A stretch of 64,000 nt of DNA from Coptis chinensis. Lineage: Eukaryota; Streptophyta; Magnoliopsida; Ranunculales; Ranunculaceae. Below are positions 1 through 12,578 of the stretch, piece by piece (position 1 is the first letter of the stretch; each line of letters starts with the position of its first letter). Both the position numbers and the translations under genes were made by a program. Under the pieces are notes generated by a model. The model ran no database searches and had not been told where the DNA came from. It was given only the letters and a program-made list of their open reading frames with translations. The stretch lies in the NCBI GenBank assembly GCA_015680905.1, contig CM027377.1:19430501-19494500 (forward strand), written 5' to 3'.

Positions 1-838
1 GGCCTATGACATCAGAATCGCAGTAATATAGAAAATTAGAAGACTTCTGGAAATTTGATTCACATTTTCTAGACAACATGATTGCTTCCACATGGAAGTT
101 TCAGAATACTACAACTGAGGGAGTATGACAATCTCATAAGTCATAATATAGAGTGGTCATTCAGAAATTTCTTACACCATAAATGTGATCTTGAAGCTAA
201 ACGTGCTCATAGACGGCCTGTGACTCATGAAGATTTGTAAACCAACTTTTTTTAGAAGGTCAACTAGGTTCATCCTCTGTAAGGGGATAAATAGTTTGGG
301 ACATACACCTAGGTACCTCAAGATCTAACTAAGCAAGCAAGCAGTACATGTGGCACACATAAAACCTCAAGTATTTTCTCTCATGTCCAGAGAAGAGAAA
401 AGTGGTTTACAATTTACTTAGCCTATTCAGTTTCTGACCACTTAGGGTGCTTAGAATCCATATATTTATGTTTACATAATTTTCATGGAGAACTGTCCAC
501 AACTTTTTCATTTCTGATCTGATTTTTGATTGCATACTTTTGCCAGATTTCTCACTACTCATGTGAATGTCCATTCTCATGCATAGACATGGATCATTAT
601 AGCCCGCATTCACAGGGACCAGAAAGAAATTAATTTGTGAATGAATTTTTTTGAGTGCTTTGTCACAAGACGTCAGCTTATTCTAATTCGGCGTATGTCA
701 TAATAATGTCAAGCGTGTGAATTATTTTGTTTCGCATAAACTTAGAGAATATAACATACTTGTCCTCTACTACCTTTGTACAATCTAATTTGGATACTGA
801 ATAAAAATATATTTTTGTTTACAGCTAGAAAATTCTGA
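1..838. other. No gene recognised; probable intron/3' side of the amylase gene
   Basis: The amylase gene on the minus strand points into this stretch, so its later exons are expected here or beyond the left edge. I found no catalytic-domain exon. A minus-strand run near 500-565 reading SSEKSGKSMQSKIRSEMKKL loosely resembles the linker between the starch-binding modules and the catalytic domain of AMY3, but the match is too weak to call an exon. Confidence 0.4.
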
Positions 839-1345
839 GGCTAAGTCCAATGGTTTGGTGAACCACAATAGAATAGTGTATAGGGTTAGTGGGTTAGCGT
901 TTAAAGACCCAATGGTTTTCTCCAATGGCGTACAAAAAAAAACAAAAAAAACCCACAATCACAACTCCTTAGCCGCCTTTGACAATGGCGTACACAAAAA
1001 AATAATAAAAAAAATTCACAACTCCCTAGCTGCCACTCCCAAAGGCGTATGGGAAATAATTTTTTCTTTCCTTCCCATTTTGCCTTTTCTCTTTATTGTA
1101 CAAATACAAAATAATAGGGATACAAAGGTAATTCACCAAAACTAAAGATTTTGAAAATAAATTTGGTCAAACAAATTTTCTAGCCGCCGTTCATACTGGC
1201 GTGCAGACCATACGCTATATCGTTAAAACTGGCGGTACAGATAGGTAAACTTATACCGATAGCGTTGGCGGGTTAGCGTTTTGACGCACCATTGGATCAC
1301 AATTTCCGTCATATTTGGTGTTTTGCCACACCATTGGACTTAGCC
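839..1345. mobile_element. Tourist-like MITE, copy 1
   Basis: A 507-bp non-coding element bounded by inverted repeats: GGCTAAGTCCAATGGT on the left and ACCATTGGACTTAGCC on the right. It is flanked by a 3-bp direct repeat TGA (836-838 and 1346-1348). Three-base target duplications and GGC...GCC ends fit the PIF/Harbinger (Tourist) class, although TGA is not the classical TTA/TAA target. A second copy of the family lies at 5507 in the opposite orientation. It sits just downstream of amylase exon 6, in an intron or a following exon. Confidence 0.75.
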
Positions 1346-1449
1346 TGAGAGTCCAGCACATCCAGTGGTATATCTGTCCTTTGATATAAGTTATCTGGAA
1401 ATGTATATGGAAAAATAAATGATAAATTAAAATAAATAAAGCCTCAAAC

Positions 1450-4136
1450 CTTTAACAAAGTCTGCAGAGCACTTTTCTTAAAAGTTCTGGTTTCTGGTGG
1501 ATGTGGGGTAGCTGGAATCTCCCATTTTCTATCATTATTTCTGCACACACCCCAGTGAACAACAACATCTCCAGGTAGATCAGTTTCCATATGAACGAAA
1601 CTTTTGTTTCTCTCGGGGCTCCTTTTGACAGAAACAGTTAAAACATTTTGAGCACATACTTCTTTCACGATGGGGCATTCTTCATAAAACCCTTCCAACC
1701 GTTTCATAGGTTTCTTTGTGTCTGCGGAATTACCACTGTTCCCTTGATCTTTACGACCAGAACCTTCTGTTTTTTGAAGGACAGTGGATATTTGGTCAAA
1801 AGCACCTGCAATGCAAGAAAATGCAACTAAATGAAGTTTTTTTCAAACTTCAGAAACAGTTCATGACCTTAAATGACATCATCCTTGTGACAAAACTTAT
1901 TTGGTTGTTTAACAAATGGTATGAGACACATGGAATAGAAGTAAGGGCAGTATTATTTCTATCTACGTGAATGAAAGTATTTTATAATTTTATCTATTCC
2001 ATATATTCAATACATACATCCTCATTCTAAGATTTCGAAAAGTTGATTAACTTGGATGTCCCCTACTTCAAATTCATAAAATTGTACTTCAAACCATCAA
2101 TGCAAGCTATAGTCTGAGACAGGAATATAGCTTGAAGAGGTCTTAGTCATGGAACTCTAGAATATCCAAGAGATGGGCCTCGCAAGATATTGTTGAGGTC
2201 GAACATAGACAAGCAATTAAAAAAAATATAACATTGTAGCGTGATGGAGACAAATAATATACCCAGAAAATGTGAATTATTTAGCTTCTTTTTTTTTTTT
2301 TGCTAGGTTGTTATTTAGCTCTAAATTTAATGTAAAAGAAAGTCCAGGAAAGGTGCATTATATTGTTCTAAGCTTGATGTGCAATCACTTGAGTAAATTG
2401 GGTGGGCAATGAGATCTTCGCTTAACGTATTCGACAGTAACAACAAACTGGATAATCTTATAAAGACAGTTAATCATCCATATTATTAAGAATTGGATGT
2501 AGGGCCAAAAGAAAACATGTTCACAATAGTTGCACTAAGAAGTAAAATAGAAACAGGAAATGTTTTGGTTAGAGAATCAAATTAGTGAGCGACTAAAAAA
2601 AAATATTATCTTAACAATGTCCAGAGAGAAAACTCAAACCCTTAAACATGGGAAAATGAAAATCCAATACTACATAAATATATATAACTAAATACGTTAC
2701 GGAACTATAGAGAATATGATGTATGAATACCACGTTCTAGCATTTGGGGATAATGAAGCCTTGGTTCAGATTAAGGAGTCCACTAGACAGTTGAAAGTCC
2801 ACTAGAAATCTAAACAAACAACTGGACATTGACGGAAAGACTCTGGTTCACCACTAGTGGGGCATTAAATTCTTTCTTCTTAAGATTTCATTTGTGGTGA
2901 TTGTGTTGCTAATTTTCCATGTATTGGTACAACGACTCATCCTAGCTTTTTGTTTTAATTCACATAATTCTATTTCATTGATCAAAGTAAAACAAAAGGT
3001 AAAAAAATTTAATAACCTGGCCATATACTGAAGCCCTTTTTTGCACCTACAATGTTGGTATCTTCATGAACGTAGTCCAGAAGAGGCACTTTGAAGTCTC
3101 TTCCCTTATGCTGACACCAAATTCCAGTTTCCTCGTCCTATAACACCAGAAATAATAATAATAATAACAATAATAGAATAAAATAAAATAAGCTTCAAGA
3201 GTTCACAACTCCCCAGATATACGCTACTAAGCAAGAAGAGAATAACCTTAAGGACAAAATTAATAGCTGCAATATTACAATCACGTCGAATATCAATCTG
3301 CACTTCCTGTAATTTCTTTCCTTCCACAGTTGACGATGTCTCCTTTAAGAGTGTCTCTATTGCATAGTCCTTCAAAAACTCCAAACCACAATTCACATAA
3401 ACCAAACACAAAAAAACTTCAAACTAAAGATCATTATATAGTATAGACTATAGATACCTTTATAGCAATGGAACCAGGTGGTCTCATTTCAGGAGGAGGT
3501 TGATCCCACTCACTGCTAAATTAAAAAAAAAAAACCAATACTCAGAAAAACCAACATTGTCACTAACCACTATAACTATCAAATGCTGTCATTCTCATCC
3601 AAATGGTAAAATAACTAGTAAAAAAGGGATCAAACCTCCCGCGATCATCAACGAAATTAACACCCCAATGCAAAATCCATTTTCCAGGAAGATCACAACC
3701 AACAATAAGTTTCCAAATCACATCACGTTTCCCTGGATCTAATCTCACATATATCTTCCCTTCCACCTATCCAAACCAATAAAAACACCATATTAAAAAA
3801 ATTACCCAGACTCAAAAAAAAAAAAAAAAAAAAAAAAAAACATACCTTTTGAACACGTTCCAATGGAAAAGTTTTCTTAAAAGTGAGTAAATCACTTTGA
3901 GAAGTATCAACTAAAGTAGTTTCAGTTGAACTAGTAGCTTTAACTCCATGTACTTTAACTGGTTGTTTATAATTATTATAACTACAAAAACAGAAACTTC
4001 TTCCACTATTGAATAAAAGGCTATTTGAACAAGTGTAGTAGTTTAAACGAGATGGGTTTGTTTTCTTTGTTTGAAAAGAATGAAACTTTGGGTAATTGTG
4101 AATAAATGGTTCTACTACTCTAATCAATGTTGCCAT
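1450..4136 (-). CDS. AMY3: Chloroplast alpha-amylase 3-like, 5' half (partial)
   Basis: Minus-strand exons 3846-4136, 3636-3766, 3458-3512, 3247-3369, 3017-3137 and 1450-1805. All have GT-AG borders and the phases sum to 359 codons. The start is the ATG at 4136, giving MATLIRVVEP; an upstream in-frame ATG encodes a serine run from a (TTC)n tract and is less likely. A serine-rich N-terminus fits a plastid transit peptide. Two CBM45-type starch-binding modules follow: KWILHWGVNF, SEWDQPPPEMRPPGSIAIK and QHKGRDFKVPL in the first, then FYEECPIV, ETDLPGDVVVHWGVC and KWEIPATPHPPET in the second. This matches plant AMY3, which hydrolyses starch in the chloroplast stroma. The catalytic barrel is not in the window; it should lie off the left edge, or the gene is broken after exon 6. 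Confidence 0.88.
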
Positions 4137-4260
4137 TTTTTTTATTTTATTTTTTTCTCTCTGTAATGAGAGAGTGGAAAATGAAGAAGAAGAAGAAGAA
4201 GAAGAAGAATATGAGAATGTACCTACTATTTTTCTATTTCCTTTCATGATCCTGTATAAC
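4137..4260 (-). promoter_or_regulatory. Amylase 5' UTR with (TTC)n tract
   Basis: Upstream of the amylase ATG, the minus strand holds a pyrimidine-rich leader with about nine TTC triplets (4180-4208). Such CT-rich leaders are common in plant 5' UTRs. No confident TATA box was seen. Confidence 0.4.
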
Positions 4261-5503
4261 CCGGTTGAGGATTAAGTTTCTACAGACGCTATCGTATATT
4301 GTTAAAAATGTATTGGGATACGCACTACGCAAGTATTGGTACATCTCGATGCGTTATGGAGGAGTAAGCTTTTCTTTTTAATAATTCCTTAAAAAGTGGA
4401 AAAAGGATTGGTTGATTGTGGGGAGAGGAAAGGGAGTGTTTTTGTCGAGTTTCCACTTTCCAGACAAATGGGTGGCGTATATTCAGCTGCCTCCTATTTT
4501 ATTGGTTACTTTATTAGTTTATTGTGTCGACATTTTCCAAGTTTTTTGCTACTTTATGTATGTGTGCAAAATTGCCAACAACTGTGCGATCTTAAGATTA
4601 AGAATGTATTAGAGGATGTTAAGCCCCATAACTGACATAATGCATATCATTTGTAGATGTTGTAACTTGTAAATGTACACCATTCTTAGAAGTGATACAA
4701 CGGAGGAGAATGGCAGGAAGTCAGCAGCCACAACAAAGGAATAGACATTTTCTAACTTGTTCGGCTATTCTTGATTCTTGAATACGACTCGCAGGGAACA
4801 AATAATTGGGGGACCTGTGTCCTGTGAAACAACAGTACTACACCACGTGTTATCTAACAGGACCGATAATGAGTTCACGGTGAGTTGCACAAAGTTTCAT
4901 GACATCAATCTCTATTCAGATGTAACATGTAATAAGTACTAAAATATCATAGTGCTAAAACTGATGGAAAACAATCTAGTTTAGTCTCTAGAGGCACCAT
5001 TAAACTCGAAACAATGAACAGTACCTTGAATGGTAAACTTAATAAGAAACTAGAGACACCGAAGGACACAAAAGATGAAGAAACTTTGCAACTAAAAGCC
5101 TATGTACATGTCTGTACAAAAATTATGAGGTTGAAAATTTTCAGTGGAGGCACCGAGTAGTGGGTAGGACCAGCAAAAGAGAGACACAATTGAGCATTTC
5201 ATATGTTACAATTCTTCTCTGACCATTTTAACTGATGATTTCTGTTGGTGCGGTTGGGTGGTCATTAGCCTCGACATCTAATGAGTGGAAAAGACTTGTG
5301 CTCTACCTACGAGCAATTGTAAGTGCCATTGCATTGCTTTGCTTTGCTCATGGCAATAATTCCTTGAACGTGTCTTCGGAACTTTGTGTGAACAACTGAA
5401 CTCCCTACAGAGACTGGTTTTATTGATTTTGATAAAATTCTGCGATCCTCTATGTTAGTCATTAGTATGAACATTTGTGTGGCATGCCTTTGAAGGCATG
5501 CCC
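4261..5503. other. Intergenic stretch, no gene seen
   Basis: Short ORFs occur on both strands but none has a recognisable domain, splice structure or codon bias. A compact palindrome of two GGCATGCC units separated by six bases lies at 5481-5502, immediately left of the MITE target site. Confidence 0.5.
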
Positions 5504-5506
5504 TAA

Positions 5507-6470
5507 GGCTAAGTCCAATGGTACTACAAAACACTAAATATGACGGAAATTGTGATTTAATGGTGAGTCAAAACACTAACCTACCAACACTATTGGTATA
5601 AGTTTAGAGCATCTCTAGGTTGTGGTAGTATATTTTTCAAATTTGAAAAAAATTTGAGAATCTGATCGTAAATTTCGACCAACTCTAGATGGCCGCAAAT
5701 TTTATTAGCAAAAAATAACCCACACGGCATTACTACTGTTGTGCGACAGTAGTAATGTCGCATGTACAATTCCAAAACAATCCACGCAACATTAGGAGTG
5801 ACGCGCAACAATTCCAAAAGTTTTAAAAAAAAAAAACCCACACGATAGTAGTAGTGGCGTACGACAGTACCACTGGTGTGTGGTGCTGGTCAAAGTAAAA
5901 AAAAAATTTGGGGCGACATTTGCAATGACGTGCGACATTACCAATGTTGCTCCGCATCTGCATCCGCATCCAAATTTGCCAAATTTGCAAACAAGAATGT
6001 GACGAACAGGTGATACGACCGAATTTGAAGCCACCTAGAGCTGGAATTCCGGGAAATTCTGAAATATTTCTTCAAATTTGAAGATTTTGATAGGTTATAC
6101 TACCACCTAGAAATGCTCTTACCTATTTATACTACGCTAGGAACAACGAATAGAAAATTTGTTTGACCAAATTTCTTTTCAAAATCTTTAGTTTTGGTAA
6201 ATTACCTTTGTATCCCTATTATTTTGTATTTGTACACTAAAAAGAAATGGCAAAATGGGAAGGAAAGAAAAAAAAAATTCTCATACACATTTGGGAGTGG
6301 AGGCTAGGAGTTTTTTTTACCATTATCAAAGACAGCTAGGGAGTTTTTTTTTACACCATTATTGTTTTCTTTGTATGCCATTAGAGAAAATCATTGGGTC
6401 TTCAAACGCTATACCTTATACACTATTCATTCTATTGTGGTTTGGTGCCATGGTGCCCCCATTGTCATAA
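5507..6470. mobile_element. Tourist-like MITE, copy 2 (reverse orientation, with nested MITE)
   Basis: It begins GGCTAAGTCCAATGGT after a TAA (5504-5506) and runs through sequence that is the reverse complement of the MITE at 839, for example CGTTAGCGTTTTGAC-like and CCAAACCACAATAGAAT-like segments. The right end near 6470 is eroded. A second MITE (5607-6118) is inserted in it, which accounts for the extra length. Its position between the amylase and HIR genes is intergenic. Confidence 0.7.
5607..6118. mobile_element. Nested Tourist-like MITE with TTA target duplication
   Basis: A 512-bp element with inverted ends GAGCATCTCTAGG and CCTAGAAATGCTC, continuing inward as GGTAGTAT / ATACTACC. It is flanked by TTA at 5604-5606 and 6119-6121. 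Comparison with the MITE at 839, which reads through this point without interruption, shows that TTA was duplicated on insertion. TTA targets and this GAGCATC-type end are characteristic of PIF/Harbinger MITEs. Confidence 0.85.
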
Positions 6471-6473
6471 TAA

Positions 6474-7531
6474 GATATAGCAATATAAACCTGAATCACA
6501 AGCTTGCCATTCGTAATAATTAATAAGGGACGGATTTTAGGGACATATTTTATCAAGTAAACAAACTCAAAATCGTTAGGGCATTTATAAGTTTTGGATT
6601 AGACTATTTTTTTTTTTTAGATATGATCTCTTAACTATTCTATCAAACAGTTCATTTTTACTATTTTTTATATTATATTTAGTAAATTTAAATTTTTTTT
6701 TTTTTTTTTTAATTATTTGTGACAATGTTTAAAATAGTTAGAGTGTTTCTACAAAGAACTCACACTTTGAGTTTGCCACACTGACGTCAAGTGATTTTCA
6801 GTACTTCTTTGACCAATACACACGCATTGCCTGATGTTCAAAAGAAATTCGGTTGATATATATAGAATTTTGGAAATAGTTATGAGATTATATCTAATAT
6901 CGTAATGATTTTGAATATGTTTACAATTTTAGATAAAATATGTCCCCATTAATAAACAACTAGTCAGTAAAAAACAAACCAGAGGCTTTGGCGAGCTAGC
7001 TGTCAGAACTCAGAACCAACCAATTTCTGCCGCTTTTTTAGCTACTAAAACACCCAATAAAAAACAACACGTGTCGACGCAGCTAATTGAGAGCTGGCTG
7101 AGCCGTACTTTCTACTTTTGAATTTTTATTTGTTTATTTTTTGTAGCCCCACCTGCAATCATAAATAGTAATATATAAGACAACAATTGTGATGCAATCA
7201 TCAGGTTCGGTTCCGTTTCCTATTGGTTTCTGCAAGTTGACAAAATAATACTCACAAGTCACAAACAAGCTACAGCTTTCCACTTTTATATGCACTAATT
7301 TGTCTTGGCAAAAAAATATACACCAATATGCCCTTCTGAAATTCATTTCCAGAAGAAACACTACTTAACCAAGTATGAAGGCAATATATCTACTTACACA
7401 ATCACTTCATCCAAGTCTCGAGTAAGTTTGACTACTATATTTAACGAAATATAGACTTCACAAAAGTTAACGGTGAAGCACCAACCATATGCAGATCACA
7501 GCCAACTCCAAAATGACTCAGAAGTCACTCT
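6474..7531. other. Intergenic region and HIR 3' flank
   Basis: AT-rich DNA with long T tracts (6608-6620, 6693-6710). The last few hundred bases before 7531 are the minus-strand 3' UTR and downstream flank of the HIR gene. No other gene was seen. Confidence 0.5.
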
Positions 7532-10500
7532 TTATGTGGACTGGGCCTGAAGGAGACCCTCTCGTATCTGTGAAGCAATATCTTTCACAGCACCAGGCCC
7601 ATGAGGAATGAAAACTGATGATGCTTTTGAAGAGGCCCCTATTTCTTTCATTGTGTCGAAGTACTGGGTTATCAAAACCATGTCCATGACATCCTTGGCT
7701 GATGTTCCAGGCACATTTGAAGAGAATGCAAGAACACTGTCTCTCAGCCCATCTACTATAGCCTGACGCTGCCTAGCAATTCCCATCCCAGCAAGGTATT
7801 TTGATTCGGCATCTCCTTCAGCTCGCTTGATCTGAAGTATCTTCTCTGCTTCAGCCTTCTCACTTGCTGCGACCCTCATCCTGGCAGCTGTTATGAGAAG
7901 AAGAACAATATATACATCATTCCATATTGCACAGGATGCAATACACATTTTGCAGTAAAATTGGTTGGGACTTATATCTGCTAGCTGTTATAGGTTGTCA
8001 AATAGTAAAACTAAATTGGAAACAACAGTAGGAAGTTTTTTTTTCTTAGTCTAACTTCACGAACCTCGTACAATTAACAAAAATCAACTTTTTAACAAAG
8101 CCATCAACTTATTGAGTAAAGCCGCTAACCTGCATTAATCTCATTCATTGCTCTTTTCACATGCTCATCAGGTTCAATATCCACGATAAGAGTTTGAACT
8201 ATTTCATATCCGTAATGCGACATTGCCTGTAACACCAAAATAAATAAGAAAATAATCTAGATTTGAGTAGAGGGATTTCCCTGAGTCTGGAGATGTCATA
8301 TACTATAAAGGACTCACCTTTTCAAGTTCATCTTCTACAGCTTTTGCAATATCGTTTTTTTGCTCAAAAGTGGCATCCAGGCCCAGCTTAGGCACACTTG
8401 CCCGGATGACTGAACACAAGAAAGTGAAGAAACCACATTATGTTTTTAAGGACACTAAATAAGTAAAAATGTTCGAATTAAGATAAAAACTCTGTTGTCT
8501 CAATTTGTAGAGAAAAAAGGTATTTTTTTCTCTTCTGGTGTGAAGGGCGCGACCTGCGCTCTACTTATGCCTAGACAAGGCGCGACCCGCGCTCATGGTC
8601 CAGTAACTTTCTCACGACCAAGGCGCGACCTGCGCTCCACCGTTTTTCAGCACGAATTTTGACTTTTTCGGAAGTTTTCTGAAATAGTATAAATATAGGT
8701 TTTTTCTGTAGAAACCTAACCTAACCAAAAAATAGAAAGAAAGAGATTGTAAGAGAGAAATTCTTAGTGAGTTGAGTGTTCATTCTTTGTGAGTGAATTG
8801 AGAGCTCTTGTAATCTGTTATTCCGGACATCTAGTAAAGCTTGGATTTCGCCAGTGTCGATGTAGGCAAATTGCCGAACCACAATATCCTTGTCTTGTGG
8901 TTGGTTCTCTTTTGCATTATTATCTTTACTTTATATGCTTGTTAAATTGTTAATGAGAAACGTTGAGATAATACTTGGCGGGTGTTGAAGTCTTGTCTAG
9001 TGAGAAGGATCGATCTTTGTGTAAGATTGATCTATTTGTTGTAGGTAACGTTGTTCCGCAGTTATTTATTTACAACACAATTCCTTCTTTCTATGTCTAC
9101 CCCACCAAATAATAATAATAATAAAGTCATTTATTAGCATGGCAGACCAATATCGAAAATCCAAACCAGAATTAGGAATAAGCAACAATTAAATTGCAAT
9201 CCCAAGAATTCACAGCTCAAACTTGGTTGAGTATAAACCATCAGAAGCCTCAATTTTTAAGATTATATCATGAATGTAATCTAAATAAACTCGGCAATTA
9301 AATGTAGAATCTTCTAAACACGGATGCATCATTCATATAAACAAGTACGCATTGGATACCTCAATACTGAATACAAATCGGTAAAGTCAAGTTAATAGAC
9401 TGATAAAACAAAGTCAAGAGGCTATTTAGAATGTTGATCCTCCATTTAGCTGATGGATAGCTTCAGACAGTCAAATGGGAAAATAGTTTAGACAACCAAC
9501 ACCAGACATCTGGAATGGAACTTTTTATGATGATCAGTACTGCCTAAAATCAAGGTAACTGTGCAATTTTACAAATATCCAGATCTAATGTTTCATAAAA
9601 CAAGTAACCTTGGATATTACTGGTCAAAGTCTATGACTTCTTTTTCCAGTAACTAGCACGATTTCTGGATATAGATTTATGTGACCGTGTATTTGTGTGT
9701 GAGTGCATGCGTGTTTACATACATGGATTTGTATGCTATGTATGTCAAAGAACATAATACCTCCCTCCCACCAAATTTTATCTTAAGTTTTAAGTAGTGT
9801 TGAAATGTATACCATCAAAAACATAGGCTTGAATCTGAGCTCTAGTATTGCTGAGCTTATAGTAAGCATCACCCGCTTTGTCAGCCAAGGCACGGTACTG
9901 AATGGATGCAACAACAGTGACAAAAACATTATCCTGAAAGCATATCATTGATCAGTAAATCCCTTATCGAAAGATTCAGCATTCAAGAAAAAAAGTATTA
10001 CTCATGTTGACAACAATAATCCAAGATAATCAATCACATATAGTCCAATCATTTAATGCACATAAAGAGATTCCTAGAACTGAGGAATTTCCAACACACT
10101 CAGGGAGATGAAACAACTAACTCAGTATTCAAGTTGACAAGAATCAATATGCATAACGAAATTACTTTTTTAGTTTTGTCTATTTAATACTTTCAATTAC
10201 AATGTAGTGTACAAATGGTGTTCAATTATCTGGATGTGCCCTTTTATTTTCCCCCTTAGATGTCTCGAAAGGACTGCATAATTGCACAGCGCACAATTTA
10301 AAAGAACAATTGTGTGCACTGCAATATTTAGATATGATCCCTATATGACAGACGCCATTTTCCATACCTATTCACCTTTTCAGAGAAGCTACATTTTCTT
10401 TTAGTATAATATAGAATTATAGATACACATGCGTAATGTCCTAACACTTGAATTTCAACAACCACAGAATAACATGGTAAAAGTAACGAAATTTCAAACC

Positions 10501-10688
10501 TTAGTTTTTGTTTCACAACGAACATCAAGTTGTTGTACCCGCAGTGAAAGAGTGCCAGCTATCTGCTTCCCAAAACACCAAGGCAAGAAGTGACAACCAG
10601 GCTCAAGAACTTCTTCATACTTCCCAAAACCTTCCTTGATTGCCACAGTTGACTGATCCACTTGATAGAAACCGAGTAAATTCCCCAT
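7532..10688 (-). CDS. HIR1: Hypersensitive-induced reaction (HIR/prohibitin-domain) protein
   Basis: Five minus-strand coding exons: 10500-10688, 9813-9933, 8318-8409, 8130-8226 and 7532-7887. All have GT-AG borders and total 855 nt, so 284 aa plus stop, the usual length for plant HIR proteins. The protein starts [20 protein letters not shown]; Gly2 can be N-myristoylated in this family. A central SPFH/prohibitin domain includes [17 protein letters not shown] and [21 protein letters not shown], followed by the alanine/glutamate-rich helix [22 protein letters not shown]. It ends [23 protein letters not shown] proteins form oligomers in plasma-membrane microdomains and associate with immune receptors and hypersensitive cell death. 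No disruption is seen, so it is probably functional. Intron 2 carries a solo LTR. The number within the HIR family is uncertain. Confidence 0.95.
8506..9077. mobile_element. Solo LTR in HIR intron 2
   Basis: A 572-bp insert starting TGTAGAG and ending ACAACA, flanked by identical 5-bp direct repeats CAATT (8501-8505 and 9078-9082). TG...CA ends and a 5-bp duplication are diagnostic of LTR retrotransposon integration. A TATA-like AGTATAAATATAGG near 8686 suits an LTR promoter. No internal region is present, so it is a solo LTR left by recombination. It holds GC-rich direct repeats of the GGCGCGACC(T/C)GCGCTC type at about 8546-8635. Family not resolved; Copia-like by size. Confidence 0.85.
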
Positions 10689-10694
10689 TTCTCA

Positions 10695-11229
10695 CTGCAA
10701 TGACAACAAAATACATACTAAGAGGAAAACTTTAAAACAACTTGATACAGTTGATAACAAATTAACTGGAACAGTAACCCAAGCTATCGTTATAAACAAA
10801 ATAAAGATTTACGCACATAGACAATAGTGCCCAAAGAACTAATTGTAAATATGAGGTGCAGTATCTTTCCAACATAGAGGTAGATCAATATTCAACCAAC
10901 AATCAACACTTGAATTAAACTAATAAACAAATAATATGAAATGACAAAATTTCTATAACAAGAAACATTTAATATATTCGTCCAGCTCATATAAATCAAC
11001 AAAACAATTCAGATCTATTTCACAACAAAACAAAGAAACAGCTCTAAACACACAACAAAATTCGATAACACATCAGATACCTTTCATACACAAAACTCTT
11101 CATAATCAGACAATAACAAGAAATGTGAAAAGACAAAAATACTTACAACAGACGGCGATAGAAAAAATCGAGAGAGGAGAGTGAGAAGAAATGTTTGAAA
11201 AGTTCTTCTGGGCTGTATTTATATTTATA
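10695..11229 (-). promoter_or_regulatory. HIR 5'-UTR intron, leader exon and TATA box
   Basis: Upstream of the HIR ATG the minus strand has an acceptor TTGCAG ending at 10695 and a strong donor GTAAGT at 11146, defining a 452-bp intron in the 5' UTR. The leader exon lies above 11147. TATAAATA (11222-11229 on the complement) is a good TATA box, predicting initiation near 11195. 5'-UTR introns are often expression-enhancing in plants. Confidence 0.7.
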
Positions 11230-12578
11230 GAGACAGTGGTGGGGCCCAATGATAAGTATGAAATTTATAAAACGCGGTTTTTCTATAAACGGTTATTATG
11301 ACTAGACTTTTGGGTACGCTCGATGAGCGTGAAATTTACTGTGAACTACTTGTTCATACGTATAAAAATTGTTATATATAATCATCTACTATACAATTTT
11401 GCTATTTTGCATGTAAACATATGTAAAGGAGAGAAAATATAAAGGTTGAATCATGCATAGACAGTATAATTCATAATTGCATAAATGATAGCTCAATTTG
11501 ATTAAAAGCTCGGCTGAAATATACAATCACTCCAATAGACTAATGCGTAGATGAAAGCTCAATTAAACCAAAAAGTTTAAATATAAATAATCGGAACCCG
11601 AACCCAATCACGTTTATAAAATTAAACTAATCCCAAAATTCCAATTCAAGATATAAATGTTCACAAATGTAAATATATTGAATTCGTGGTGTAAAATAAT
11701 GTAAATTTCAAATTTTAGAATATATCAAAATTTCATCCAAAATTTCAATCTAGATATTGAGATGTGACTGTGAAAGAGATGTGAGATATGGAAGAGAAAA
11801 AATAAAGAGAGATAGAAAGAGATATGAGATACAAAATATTGAGGAGAAGATTAGATGAGATATTAATTTATTAAGAGAGATAGAAAAAAAAATATTTAAG
11901 ATATTGAAGAGAAAAAGAAAATAGAAAAAGAGATGAGATATTAAGGAGAGAAAAAGATGAGATACAGTAAATACGTTTGTACCCATCCTTTACCTAATTT
12001 ATTAGGTTATTTTGTTTATATATTAATAAAATAATTAAAAAACACCAGGGGCAGTTTCGGTATAGAAATTATCTGACTTGTGAATTTGTTTTTAGTAGGG
12101 GTATCTAATGTTCGTTTTAACCCTTCACACTATCAGTTATTACATATTTTTGCTTTGGCAATAACTGAAATAAATGAAAATAGTTAGAGGTAAAATTGGA
12201 AAACAAAAATCCAGTGGACCCAAAATCTACTGTTACTCGAAGAGTTCTCTTTACAGAGTAAAGATTTACGAATCTTCCGCGATTGCTTTCATTTGTTTTG
12301 GGATCCAATTCCCTAGCTGAAATATCAGTGATATATTCCGATATATTAGAAAGTCATGGGTCAATGACTAGATATGGATGGTTTTGGAGTTGCTACGTGG
12401 GATGTTTGTGGATGACCTTTACTGAAAAACAAGTTTGAACTAGCCATTTGGCCCGGCCTATGGCCGGACTTGCTACATGGATAGCTAATGACTCAAAAGC
12501 TTAAAGTCCATTTGAATAAATAATATATGTATATTGATAGCTAATAATTCACTACATACTTTGTTTGAATGGTTTATG
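11230..12578. other. HIR upstream region and low-complexity DNA
   Basis: The promoter region of the HIR gene passes into AT-rich DNA. From about 11755 to 11985 there is a purine-rich degenerate repeat of GAGATA/AGAGA units, probably an old microsatellite. No gene is recognised. Confidence 0.55.

Noticed and set aside
4396-4635. 79-codon plus-strand ORF with a hydrophobic stretch
   Set aside because: No family, no codon bias or splice context, and it overlaps the amylase promoter side; probably chance.
8540-8640. GC-rich GGCGCGACC repeats in the HIR intron as an independent regulatory element
   Set aside because: They lie inside the solo LTR and are explained by it.
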